Origin: Thiolapillus brandeum
Lineage (GTDB): Bacteria; Pseudomonadota; Gammaproteobacteria; Chromatiales; Chromatiaceae
NCBI GenBank assembly: GCA_011051425.1
Contig: DRLF01000332.1
Span: forward strand, 1 to 21,138
Length of the DNA: 21,138 nt
Direction of reading: 5' to 3'
Shown: positions 1 through 7,619 of the stretch, in pieces
How positions within the stretch are numbered: the first letter of the stretch is position 1
Layout of the letters: each line of letters begins with the position of its first letter
Position numbers and translations under genes: made by a program
The notes under the pieces: model-generated
What the model was told of the DNA's origin: nothing
The model's input: the letters and a program-made list of their open reading frames with translations, nothing else
The model's database searches: none

Positions 1-2118
1 CGCGCCCACCATGCGGCCACTGCCCTTGAGTGTATGGAATGAGCGCCGGAAATTCTGCAGTGCCTGCTCGTCGCTGTGATCTGCTTTCCACAGGGGATAC
101 CGACTGCCGATGACTTCCAGTTCCTCACCGGCTTCTTCGATGAAAATATCGAAGATTTCCGGATCGATGTCATCCATCTGCAAGACAATACCGCTGTCCG
201 GTGTTTGTGTTTCCACGGCTTCGGCTTCTTCAGCCACTGTTTCGGTTTCCCGGCTGGCTTCCGTCTCTTCTGCTTCCATGGCTTCAGCAGACTCGTCGTC
301 TTCCAGCATCAGCGTGGAAGCCAGCTGTTCCTCTTCATCCGGCAGTTCATCCGTGAGCATGGAGTCGGCAAAAAGTTCTTCGTCTGAAACAGTTTCCCGG
401 GAGGCCTGCTCTTCGAATTCCGGATGAACCTCGGCTTCTTCCGCTGCTTCTTCCGAGGTCAGGCGCAGCAGCGCATCTGCCGCATAGTCGGTGAATTGCC
501 GCAGATTGCTGCGCTCTTCCAGACGGGCTTCCAGGTAGTACTCGATGCCGGCAAACAGATCCACCAGCGCGCTTTGCTGCACGCCGTTCAGCTGCACATG
601 CTCCTGATTCAGCTCATGGAGCACGGGCTCGGCCTGTTTCATGATGTCTGCCACCACATCCAGATTGGCAAGCTCGAACACACCCACCAGCTTGTGCACA
701 CTGTCGGCAACTTCGCCCAGGCCGGAACCGTCGACCGCCCCCCGCAGGTAGCGCTCAACACCGGATTTGATGGCCGTGAATTCGGCAAAGGCTTCCTTGA
801 TGACGGCCTTGACGCCTTCTTCGGTTTCCTGATCGTGGACGGCAGCAGCCTCCTGTCCGGAGTCCATGCTGCCTGTACCCGATGCGGAAAGAGCAGATTC
901 CACTTCAACGATGACTGTGGCAATCTGCATGAGCTGATCATCATCCAGCAGCTCATTGACGGCCAGTGAATCGTTCAGCCGGCCCGCCACCGCTGTGAGT
1001 TTTTCCCGCAGTGCGCCACGACCGAGCATGCCGAGGGTATCCCCCGCCTTGATCAGCTGCTCACCCAGCCCGTTCAGGCGATGAAGTTCCTCTCTGTCGC
1101 CACGGATGTACAGGTCCAGGGCTTCCTTGACCTGCAGAAGATCCTCGAGCAATGCGCCTGCAACGGCCTGAAGTACGCTTTCATCGGCGCCGGTAGCCGC
1201 TTCTGCCGGTGATTTGTGAATCTGGTCCGGAAAACTGTTGGCCAGGTCGGCGGTACGCTTTACAGTCTGTACCACCGGATTGAGCGAGTGGGAACGTGAA
1301 ACAAAATACAGCAGGCTCTTCAGCAAATCTGTAGGGAAATCCTGAACGGTTTTTTCCTCGCCTTTTTCGATCAGACGCTTCATGATCCGGTCGATGCGGC
1401 CAAACAGCTGTTTGACGTCCGCATCGGCGGTGAATTCCCCGTCGATGAGCGTCACCACCAGTGCTTCGGCGGCATCCATCAGGCGACGCAGCCTCAAAGT
1501 GCCGGCGACGGCATTGATCTTCTGCAACACGTCCAGCACTTCGTGCAGCCCCTGGTCCAGGTCGTTTTCCCGGTACCAGAGCAGCAACCCCTTGTGATAA
1601 CGGTTACGCAATCCTCTAACGATCTGGGGAATCTGTTTGTTGCCCGACCCCGGCACCACGGGTTCACGTTCCACCAGGCGATCCAGATTCGGGGCATAAA
1701 GTACGATTTCCGATGCAGGATGCAGATCCCGCAGCGCCCGGAGGTCGTTCAGCACCGGCAGCAGTACCAGGGGAATGTCCGGCTCACCTTTTTCCAGCCG
1801 CTGCAGGTAAGGCGGCAACTGCACCAGCCCCAGCATCAGGGACTCGGCAATACGCTCATTGCCCGAAATATCACCTTCGGTCAGCAGCCTGGCGACACGC
1901 TCCATCTCCTCCACGAGCATGCCGGCTCCATACACCTGCACCATGCGCAGGGTACCCAGCAGCTGGTGTACATGCTGCAGGTAGACTTGGATACCCTCAC
2001 CGGTAAAACCGGCGGATACATACTCCTCCAGCGCCTGACGTGCGAGCAGTATGGTTTCATCCATACCCTCCTTCACCCAGCGCAGGGTAGCGTAATCAGG
2101 TTTTTCCACGTCAGTCAT
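1..2118 (-). CDS. chpA: ChpA/PilL-type hybrid histidine kinase of the Pil-Chp pathway, N-terminal part (partial)
   Basis: This is a CheA-like kinase that senses through PilJ and controls type IV pilus activity by phosphorylating PilG and PilH. The frame is open from an ATG at 2118 to the window edge (706 codons), and the C-terminal kinase and receiver domains lie outside. The first ~150 residues match the conserved ChpA/PilL start: a WVKEGMDETILLARQALE stretch, then a degenerate Hpt-like HQLLGTLRMV and EEME. A strongly Glu/Asp-rich linker covers roughly residues 560-645. A true Hpt domain then begins, with the motif HTLKGSGR and its His codon at 34-36 (about residue 695), just before the cut. 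The gene follows pilJ after 99 bp and is the last visible gene of the operon. The symbol pilL is used for the same protein in other genera. Confidence 0.93.
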   Translation of the reverse strand, partial: MTDVEKPDYATLRWVKEGMDETILLARQALEEYVSAGFTGEGIQVYLQHVHQLLGTLRMVQVYGAGMLVEEMERVARLLTEGDISGNERIAESLMLGLVQLPPYLQRLEKGEPDIPLVLLPVLNDLRALRDLHPASEIVLYAPNLDRLVEREPVVPGSGNKQIPQIVRGLRNRYHKGLLLWYRENDLDQGLHEVLDVLQKINAVAGTLRLRRLMDAAEALVVTLIDGEFTADADVKQLFGRIDRIMKRLIEKGEEKTVQDFPTDLLKSLLYFVSRSHSLNPVVQTVKRTADLANSFPDQIHKSPAEAATGADESVLQAVAGALLEDLLQVKEALDLYIRGDREELHRLNGLGEQLIKAGDTLGMLGRGALREKLTAVAGRLNDSLAVNELLDDDQLMQIATVIVEVESALSASGTGSMDSGQEAAAVHDQETEEGVKAVIKEAFAEFTAIKSGVERYLRGAVDGSGLGEVADSVHKLVGVFELANLDVVADIMKQAEPVLHELNQEHVQLNGVQQSALVDLFAGIEYYLEARLEERSNLRQFTDYAADALLRLTSEEAAEEAEVHPEFEEQASRETVSDEELFADSMLTDELPDEEEQLASTLMLEDDESAEAMEAEETEASRETETVAEEAEAVETQTPDSGIVLQMDDIDPEIFDIFIEEAGEELEVIGSRYPLWKADHSDEQALQNFRRSFHTLKGSGRMVGA

Positions 2119-2217
2119 CAAAGGTCCCCAGGACAGGCTGTACAACAGGACCTGCAAAGCCGGGCGGAAAACAGGTCATCAGCCAGGACAGGTCGCAGGT
2201 GCATACGATCGTTTCCG

Positions 2218-4335
2218 TTACACTTTTTCCGGTAGAACGAATCCGGCAACGGACTGACGCAGGCGGTTGGTCTTTTCCGCAAGTTCCCCGATCTCGGCCG
2301 CCGCGTTGGCGGTACCGTCCGTGGTCTGCTGGGTGATTTCCTGGATCACGCCCATGGTATCGTTGAGCTGGCGGGCTTCAGCAGATTCCTGCTGCGCCGA
2401 ATCGGCCAGCTTGGTGATGATGCCGGCGATCTCATTGGATACCTTCTCGATCTCCTGCAGGGCAGAACCCGCATCCTCCGCGAGGCCGGCTCCACCGACC
2501 ACCTCCGTGGTACTGGCTTCCATGGAACTGACCGCCTCGTTGGTATCGGCCTGGATGGTCTGTACCAGCGCCTCGATCTGTTTGGTGGCGTTGGCGGAAC
2601 GTTCAGCAAGGCGCTGTACTTCGTCGGCAACCACCGCGAAACCACGACCCGCTTCACCGGCCATGGCCGCCTGCATGGCTGCGTTCAGTGCCAGGATGTT
2701 GGTCTGGTCGGCGATGTCCTCGATCAGCTCAACGATGTTACCGATCTCCTGGGAGCTCTCGCCCAGGCGCTTGATCCGTTTCGATGTTTCCTGGATCTGC
2801 TCACGGATGTTGTCCATGCCGTTGATGGTGCGGCGCACCGCCTCACCACCCTTGGCAGCCAGTTCAACCGAGTTCTCGGCAACCTGGGCGGACTCGGTCG
2901 CGTTGTTCGACATGTCCTGCAGCGCAACGGTCATCTTGTCGATAGTGCTGCTCGCGCCGGAAATCTGTTCACGCTGGTGTTCGGCGGCATCGGCCAGATG
3001 CATGATGGTCGCCTGTGTGTCCTGTGCAGAACCGGATACTTCCTCAGTAGTCTGGTTGATGGACTCCACCACTTCGCGCATGGCCTCGATGGCGTAGTTG
3101 ATGGAGTCGGCGATGGCCCCGGTGATATCCTCGGTAACCGTTGCCTGTACGGACAGGTCACCATCGGCCAGGTCACCCATCTCATCGAGCAGACGCCGGA
3201 TCGCTTCCTGGTTTCTCTGGTACTGCTCAGCCGTCGCTTCCTCTCGCTTGCGGGCCTGGCCTACCAGCACCATACCCAGCAGAACCAGCAGCACGGCAGA
3301 CAGAATACCCAGTGCGGTTACCAGAGTGGCATTGATGGGGATACCGCCAATCTTCAGCTCACCCGCGTCAGTTCCGTAGAGTTCGATAAGCTTGCGGACT
3401 TCTTCCGCCACCTTGTCTGACGACAGGGCCAGCTGGCTGGGTACGTCCATATCCGGTAATACCTGGCCTTCGGCGAGTGCCTCCTGAGCCATCTCGCTCA
3501 TACCGGCTTCACCAACAGCTTCCAGTGCCGGCAGTACATTGGAAATCATGCTCAGGATCATACCCAGGGATTCGTCGATATCTCCCAGGATAGCTGTCGC
3601 TTCGAGCAGACGCCCCTTGGTATCTTCACTCTTGACCGCTTCGATCCCCAGCACGGCACTGCCGTTCACCAGGGCATCCACCACGGTCTTCAGTTCATCC
3701 ACGTCCTGGGTCAGCTGGTCCACCGCCAGCGCCGTGGCCGAGCCGCCGGCCAGTACATCATTCAGTGCGGTATTGATGCGCTGTGCCAGAAACAGTTGCC
3801 GGGAAGCGTAGAAAATCTGGTTGGGCGTAGCCTTTCCTTCCACCAGTGCGTTGGTAACTTCGGTGGACACCTCGAGCAGATCCGGCAGGGTATCCCGGAT
3901 GGATGTAATGATCTCGTTCACCGTCAGGATGGCATCCTGGTTGTTCAGAATGGCATCCACATGAGAGCGTAGTTCCAGCCAGGCATTTTCCACCTTATGG
4001 AGTTCCGGCTGGATGGCGTCGGGTGATGGCGGCAGCCCAATGGAAGGCTGGCCATTCTTGAGGGCATCGAGCAGTTCCGAAAAACGGTTTCTGGATTCCT
4101 GCATGCGGGCAAATGATGCCTCCTTACCGCTGGCAGCTTCCGATGCGTATTTCGCAATCCGGTGTGCAAGTACCTGCTGCTCGGATGCATACAGGATGTA
4201 CTTGTCCAGATGCTTGCCATGCTTTGCCCATACCACGAAGGCAGACACACCCGCTATCATGGATGCGATCAGCAAGATTGAAAGCAGTGGAACCCATGCC
4301 GACCGTTCGGATCCTTTTTTTGCTCTAGCTACCAT
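2218..4335 (-). CDS. pilJ: PilJ, methyl-accepting chemotaxis transducer of the type IV pilus pathway
   Basis: This is the inner-membrane receptor that feeds the Pil-Chp kinase. It has 705 residues, close to the usual ~680. A transmembrane segment lies near residues 13-36, followed by a periplasmic PilJ-type helical sensor with two related modules ([13 protein letters not shown] near 52 and [13 protein letters not shown] near 179). A second membrane segment lies at about 336-358 and a HAMP region at about 359-412. The cytoplasmic signalling coil has the classic MCP tip ([13 protein letters not shown], then [21 protein letters not shown]) at about 541-580. The start follows a GGGG stretch 10 nt upstream. 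It is separated from pilI by 391 bp containing repeat copy 1, although the two are normally adjacent. No pilK methyltransferase gene follows it before chpA. Confidence 0.97.
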   Translation of the reverse strand: MVARAKKGSERSAWVPLLSILLIASMIAGVSAFVVWAKHGKHLDKYILYASEQQVLAHRIAKYASEAASGKEASFARMQESRNRFSELLDALKNGQPSIGLPPSPDAIQPELHKVENAWLELRSHVDAILNNQDAILTVNEIITSIRDTLPDLLEVSTEVTNALVEGKATPNQIFYASRQLFLAQRINTALNDVLAGGSATALAVDQLTQDVDELKTVVDALVNGSAVLGIEAVKSEDTKGRLLEATAILGDIDESLGMILSMISNVLPALEAVGEAGMSEMAQEALAEGQVLPDMDVPSQLALSSDKVAEEVRKLIELYGTDAGELKIGGIPINATLVTALGILSAVLLVLLGMVLVGQARKREEATAEQYQRNQEAIRRLLDEMGDLADGDLSVQATVTEDITGAIADSINYAIEAMREVVESINQTTEEVSGSAQDTQATIMHLADAAEHQREQISGASSTIDKMTVALQDMSNNATESAQVAENSVELAAKGGEAVRRTINGMDNIREQIQETSKRIKRLGESSQEIGNIVELIEDIADQTNILALNAAMQAAMAGEAGRGFAVVADEVQRLAERSANATKQIEALVQTIQADTNEAVSSMEASTTEVVGGAGLAEDAGSALQEIEKVSNEIAGIITKLADSAQQESAEARQLNDTMGVIQEITQQTTDGTANAAAEIGELAEKTNRLRQSVAGFVLPEKV

Positions 4336-4353
4336 TATCTATACCCCATAATC

Positions 4354-4368
4354 GTGAGTTCGACTCAC
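4354..4368. repeat. Short perfect hairpin in the pilJ leader
   Basis: GTGAGT and ACTCAC form 6-bp perfect arms around a TCG loop, 19 bp upstream of the pilJ start codon. No T-tract follows on either strand, so it is not an obvious terminator. It could be an operator half-site pair or a leader RNA hairpin, or it could be chance. Only the inverted repeat itself is seen. Confidence 0.3.
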
Positions 4369-4425
4369 CCAACCAAGTTATTTTTCTGCCTCTTCGGCGT
4401 CGTGCCTCGCATCCAAGCGGATATC

Positions 4426-4705
4426 ATTAACCCGGCACCAATATAGATGACGCTCAGCCGTGATGCACTGTTCGCCAACACGGCATCAGGTTGCCGCTGT
4501 AGTTATTCTACAGCAAGACCTGATAACGCAGTCTGGCGGACAGTGCATAACGGCCCGCCTTTGATATCGATCAGTTGGGGCTTCAAGCCTGCCCCGGCCC
4601 GGCGTTATCGCTTTTGCCAATGGATCAACCATTAGGCGCAAGCGATGCCTTGTTCCGAGGCAGGCTTGAAGCCCTGAGCATCACCTATATTGATGCCGGG
4701 TTAAT
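4426..4705 (+). mobile_element. MITE-like structured repeat, copy 1
   Basis: This is a 280-bp element filling most of the 391-bp gap between pilI and pilJ. Its outer 32-bp terminal inverted repeats (4426-4457 and 4674-4705) start ATTAACCCGG and match at 29 of 32 positions. Arm A (4463-4477 with 4534-4548) pairs ATGCACTGTTCGCCA with TGGCGGACAGTGCAT. Inside it are ATCAGGT/ACCTGAT (4485-4491, 4518-4524) and GCTGTAG/CTACAGC (4496-4502, 4508-4514). Arm B (4578-4593 with 4659-4674) is a perfect 16-bp pair, GGGCTTCAAGCCTGCC with its complement, around an inner ATCGCTT/AAGCGAT pair. It matches copy 2 at 17523-17803 in the opposite orientation, with about 32 differences counted by eye. Both ends carry TTAA, which could be a target duplication or part of the inverted repeat. 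It holds no transposase, only short ORFs that are not conserved in frame between the copies. A non-autonomous mobile element is the best reading. A structured RNA is an alternative. Confidence 0.8.
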
Positions 4706-4726
4706 TTTACCCGCGTTACAGCATTC

Positions 4727-5284
4727 TCACTGCTGCGCTGCGGTCATAAAGTGTTTGTCATTGGCCAGTGCGGCCATGCTGAAAACCGGCCATACGCCGT
4801 CATCCAGTCCGAATACATCATATACATAGCGCCCCAGGGTTCCGTCGAAGTGCGCGTCGGCTATCTGCTTGCTCAGCGGCAGATGGCGCATGCCCAGTAC
4901 CGAAGAAACCAGCAACCCGGTGGATGCCCCCCGGTTCCGGATGACCAGTACACGGGAATGATCATCCACTACCACGGCACCGCCACCGATGAACTGCTGC
5001 AGATCGACGATAGGCAGTAATTCTCCACGGATGTTCGCCAGCCCCAGCATCCAGCTCTTGGTACCCGGTACGCGTGTGACCGCTTCCGGATACGGCAGCA
5101 GTTCCCGGATCTCGTTCATGGCGGATATCACTTTTACGCCATCCAGCACGAATGCCAGTCCCTGCCAGTCCTCTTCCTTGACCATGGTTGCAGGAACCAG
5201 TGATTCCTGCTCCCGGCTGCGCCGGTCCATGTCAGCCAGACGCTGCAGCACTGCGTGAATATCCTGTGCGCCGTCGCCAGCCAT
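4727..5284 (-). CDS. pilI: PilI, CheW-like adaptor of the Pil-Chp system
   Basis: This is a CheW-domain protein of 185 residues that couples the PilJ receptor to the ChpA kinase. The CheW fold is visible in GLAFVLDGVKVISAMNEIREL, then PGTKSWMLGLANIRGELLPIVDL and the closing GRYVYDVF segment. The start at 5284 is chosen because its ATG overlaps the pilH stop by one base (TGATG), and because the residues encoded further upstream in the same frame fall inside pilH and do not resemble PilI. The stop is 21 bp from the edge of repeat copy 1, so transcription from pilI into pilJ must cross that structured element. Confidence 0.93.
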   Translation of the reverse strand: MAGDGAQDIHAVLQRLADMDRRSREQESLVPATMVKEEDWQGLAFVLDGVKVISAMNEIRELLPYPEAVTRVPGTKSWMLGLANIRGELLPIVDLQQFIGGGAVVVDDHSRVLVIRNRGASTGLLVSSVLGMRHLPLSKQIADAHFDGTLGRYVYDVFGLDDGVWPVFSMAALANDKHFMTAAQQ

Positions 5285-5679
5285 CAGTCGACCAGCTCGC
5301 CTACCTTGCTCAGGAGTTGCGACACATCCACGGGCTTGACGAGATAATCCTTCGCACCCTGTCGCATGCCCCATTCCCGGTCGGTATCCTGATCCTTGGT
5401 CGTCACGATAATGATGGGAATGTGTTTGGTCGATGCATTGCGGTGAATCTTGCGCGTCGCCTGAAAACCGTTCAGGCCCGGCATGACCACATCCATCAGA
5501 ATCAGATCCGGCATCTCCTCCATTGCTTTCTGTACACCTTCCTCACCATCTGTGGCAACAACCACCTGATAGCCTTCATCGCCCAGCGCCATACTGAAGA
5601 TATGCACTTCGGTGGGAGAATCATCAACAATCAATACTTTTGCCATATTTTGTTTTTCCACTTGATAAATCGTTGTCAT
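5284..5679 (-). CDS. pilH: PilH, CheY-like response regulator
   Basis: This is a single receiver domain of 131 residues. It contains VLIVDDSPTE, the phosphoacceptor Asp in LILMDVVMPGLNGFQATR (residue 63), the Thr of IIIVTTKDQ and the Lys of YLVKPVD. The sequence GLNGFQATRKI and the TTKDQDTDREWGMRQGAKDY stretch are typical of PilH and distinguish it from PilG. In P. aeruginosa PilH promotes pilus retraction or acts as a phosphate sink. The chosen ATG overlaps the pilG stop (ATGA) and has AAGGCGG just upstream. Homology begins only at a second ATG at 5646 (MAKVLIVDD), which would give 120 residues, so the true start could be either. Confidence 0.93.
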   Translation of the reverse strand: MTTIYQVEKQNMAKVLIVDDSPTEVHIFSMALGDEGYQVVVATDGEEGVQKAMEEMPDLILMDVVMPGLNGFQATRKIHRNASTKHIPIIIVTTKDQDTDREWGMRQGAKDYLVKPVDVSQLLSKVGELVD

Positions 5680-6074
5680 GCCGCCTTGGGAATGTGCCGC
5701 CGGATAGCGTCCAGCAATTCATCCCGACTGAAAGGTTTGGTGAGATACTGGTCAGAACCCGCAAGACGCCCCTTGGCCCGGTCGAACAGGCCGTCCTTGC
5801 TGGACAGCATCACCACCGGCGTATCACTGTACGCTTTGTTGTTCTTGATCAGTGCACATGTCTGATAGCCATCCAGCCTTGGCATCATGATATCGACGAA
5901 AATAAGATCCGGATGATGATCTGCCACCAGCGACAGGGCCTCGAACCCGTCCGTGGCCGTCACGACTTCACATCCGGCTTTCTTCAGCAGGTTCTCTGCC
6001 GTTCGCCGAATGGTCTTGCTGTCGTCTATGACCATAATTTTTAGCCCGGAAAGCCCGGTATCTGCATCACTCAT
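5676..6074 (-). CDS. pilG: PilG, CheY-like response regulator
   Basis: This is a single-receiver regulator of 132 residues, the first gene of the Pil-Chp operon. It carries IMVIDDSKTIRRTAE, the phosphoacceptor Asp61 in IFVDIMMPRLDGYQTC, VVMLSSKDGLFDRAKG and the conserved Lys of YLTKPFSRDELL. The C/N-K-N region and SSKDGLFDRA stretch are typical of PilG. In P. aeruginosa it promotes pilus extension and raises cyclic AMP through CyaB. A candidate promoter lies about 40 bp upstream, and the gene overlaps pilH by 4 bp. Confidence 0.94.
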   Translation of the reverse strand: MSDADTGLSGLKIMVIDDSKTIRRTAENLLKKAGCEVVTATDGFEALSLVADHHPDLIFVDIMMPRLDGYQTCALIKNNKAYSDTPVVMLSSKDGLFDRAKGRLAGSDQYLTKPFSRDELLDAIRRHIPKAA

Positions 6075-6115
6075 TCTTTACTTCTCATGGTCTGTCCCGT
6101 TGTATCCGGGAAAAC

Positions 6116-6143
6116 AATATACTGCATCCCGTCATCAGGTGAA
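6116..6143 (-). promoter_or_regulatory. pilG: Candidate sigma-70 promoter for the pilGHIJ-chpA operon
   Basis: On the minus strand a TTCACC -35-like hexamer (6138-6143) is followed after 16 bp by TATATT (6116-6121), a 5/6 match to TATAAT. It lies 42 bp upstream of the pilG ATG, in the only gap before the operon. The motif is seen, but its activity is inferred. Confidence 0.45.
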
Positions 6144-6219
6144 GCCGATTCTGCGCATAGCGGACTGCACGATGGGAAAAGAGCATGATTCAGATCCATT
6201 TCAGGCCTTTGCCAAACGG

Positions 6220-6975
6220 CTATTCACCGACGCTGGGAATAACGGTAGTAATACCCCAGAACTCCCAGAGACGCATCCCCCCACGATAGTACTTGATTTT
6301 GTCGCTGGGGTAATCTGCCGCCAGCAATCCGCGGATAGCTCTGGGCGACTGACCACAATCCGGACCGTTGCAGAACAGAACCAGCTCCTTAGCCTGGGTG
6401 AAATCCCAGTCTTCCGTCTTGTATTTGCTGTCCACAATGCCCCATTTCTCCAGCAATGCCGTAAAGAAACCGATATCACCACGCTCCTTGGCGCCGAACT
6501 TTTCCAGCCATTCGGCAATCTCCGGCGAGTCAGGTTCTTTGGTCAACACCGTAAAAGGGATATTCACTGATCCCGGAATCGTACCTTTCTTGAACCAGGA
6601 AGGCGTTCTCGCGTCGATAAGCAAACCTTTTCCATCCCGCAGCTTGGTCTCCATGAAATCGAACATCTCCACTTCGCCATAGGTCTCCACATCCGGCGCA
6701 GGCGACATGGGCTTGATACAAAAGGGTGGACACGGCTGAATCGTCTTGGCGTAATGCCCGCTGAGTTCATAGTTCCTGTCCTGAACACGCTGAACTTTTA
6801 CAGAGCTTCCTTCATGTACCACATAGATATAAGGCTTATTGCTCGTCAGCGGTATAAACTTGCTGTCGAGGCCTACTTTCAATTCCTCTGCCGCAACTGG
6901 CAACACAGGCAGCAGAATCCCGGCAAATAACAGCAGAAAGCATATTTTCATGCCATTTTTCAATGTCTTCTCCAT
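6220..6975 (-). CDS. Exported rhodanese-like protein
   Basis: This is a probable periplasmic sulfurtransferase-like protein of 251 residues. A Sec signal peptide is visible (KICFLLLFAGILLPVLPVAA, with cleavage near VAA/EE at about 29). A ~75-residue N-terminal region ends in a CPPFC motif (Cys82, Cys86). The rhodanese domain shows LLIDARTPSWFKKGTIPGSV at about 118-137 and an active-site-like loop FCNGPDCGQSP (Cys202, Cys207). The C202 position fits the rhodanese nucleophile, but its sulfur donor and acceptor cannot be read from the sequence. A longer reading from 7062 would overlap the upstream gene and bury the signal peptide, so the ATG at 6975 (with GAGGGGGA 11 nt upstream) is preferred. 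It lies 64 bp downstream of a second secreted protein and is probably cotranscribed with it. Confidence 0.82.
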   Translation of the reverse strand: MEKTLKNGMKICFLLLFAGILLPVLPVAAEELKVGLDSKFIPLTSNKPYIYVVHEGSSVKVQRVQDRNYELSGHYAKTIQPCPPFCIKPMSPAPDVETYGEVEMFDFMETKLRDGKGLLIDARTPSWFKKGTIPGSVNIPFTVLTKEPDSPEIAEWLEKFGAKERGDIGFFTALLEKWGIVDSKYKTEDWDFTQAKELVLFCNGPDCGQSPRAIRGLLAADYPSDKIKYYRGGMRLWEFWGITTVIPSVGE

Positions 6976-7039
6976 ACGTTTCTCAATCCCCCTCAAACAC
7001 CCGGCACCCGCCGAAAAAGCCGCCCGCTCCCGGCACGCG

Positions 7040-7396
7040 CTAGCGATGCATTTTCCTGTCAATGATCATGCGTCTTACTGTCCGCATCGATGCACCGGAA
7101 TGAAAAGCCTTGTAAACTTCCGCTTTGTCTTTCTCCATCAGTGATTCATAAATGGAGTAAGTCCCCCGCTGTTTCATCCTGAGCAGCGATTCAAATTCCG
7201 GCTGGCTCAGCTCCCCTGCCTTCTTGTTTATCTTTACTTTGGCGGCACCGTTCGGAAGCACAGGCCTCGCCGGTTCCGACAGCGTTGCAGCTTCCGATTC
7301 GATATACTTCAGATATTCTTCCTCTGACAGCGCCAGACAATCAGCGGCAGAAAGAACAATAGCCCCTAAAATTATCCCTCTCATGCAGAAAGACAT
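7040..7396 (-). CDS. Small secreted protein of unknown function
   Basis: This is a protein of 118 residues that I do not recognise. An N-terminal hydrophobic signal peptide (RGIILGAIVLSAADCLA) is followed by a charged, largely helical mature part rich in Glu, Lys and Arg, ending in a basic tail (RTVRRMIIDRKMHR). The strong GGGGAGGGGG stretch just upstream supports the ATG at 7396; a second ATG four codons on is possible. It is upstream of the rhodanese gene on the same strand. In the 64-bp gap, a weak GCCG/CGGC stem (7019-7022, 7031-7034) followed by five T (minus strand, 7014-7018) could attenuate readthrough. A shared periplasmic role with the rhodanese is only an inference from position. 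Confidence 0.7.
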   Translation of the reverse strand: MSFCMRGIILGAIVLSAADCLALSEEEYLKYIESEAATLSEPARPVLPNGAAKVKINKKAGELSQPEFESLLRMKQRGTYSIYESLMEKDKAEVYKAFHSGASMRTVRRMIIDRKMHR

Positions 7397-7443
7397 AATC
7401 CCCCTCCCCTTTAAAACTCAAGGCGATTGTTTTCCCACTCTTT

Positions 7444-7495
7444 CCGGTTATGTCGCCCTCACAACCGGTTATTTTTATGGCAAACTTTTTTTGCC
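7444..7495. promoter_or_regulatory. Repeat-containing divergent intergenic region upstream of gshB and the secreted-protein cassette
   Basis: Within the 223-bp gap between the divergent genes, CCGGTTAT occurs twice in direct orientation (7444-7451 and 7465-7472), 21 bp apart, or about two helical turns. The second copy is part of the palindrome AACCGGTT (7463-7470). A hairpin follows with GGCAAA (7479-7484) and TTTGCC (7490-7495). The spacing would suit a regulator bound on one face of the DNA, but no known operator is matched. A TTGACA at 7569-7574 could be a -35 for gshB, though no good -10 follows it. Confidence 0.35.
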
Positions 7496-7619
7496 TTTAT
7501 AGCCGCAACATAGCAAGCTCCGTTTTCGAGCGCAAGGCTGTTGATTCAAATCTTTGGGCCAATGCACATTGACAATGCACGCGCTGCCACACAATCACTT
7601 TCGAACCGGTAAAAATAGC

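Noticed and set aside
2128..2192. CCAGGACAGG occurs twice (2128-2137 and 2183-2192) between pilJ and chpA.
   Set aside because: A 10-bp repeat with no dyad, no useful spacing and only two copies. Chance is sufficient, although it lies in the chpA leader.
4426..4705. Reading the repeats as simple rho-independent terminators.
   Set aside because: The hairpins are not followed by T-tracts on either strand, and the structure is far larger and bounded by terminal inverted repeats.
7561..7580. AATGCAC repeated at 7561 and 7574 around a TTGACA.
   Set aside because: The repeat is short and no acceptable -10 follows the TTGACA at 16-18 bp, so neither a promoter nor an operator is supported.
7554..7619. 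An extension of gshB 22 codons upstream to the ATG at 7554.
   Set aside because: The extra residues have no match to the family, and GshB alignment begins at 7620 and gives the standard 316 residues.
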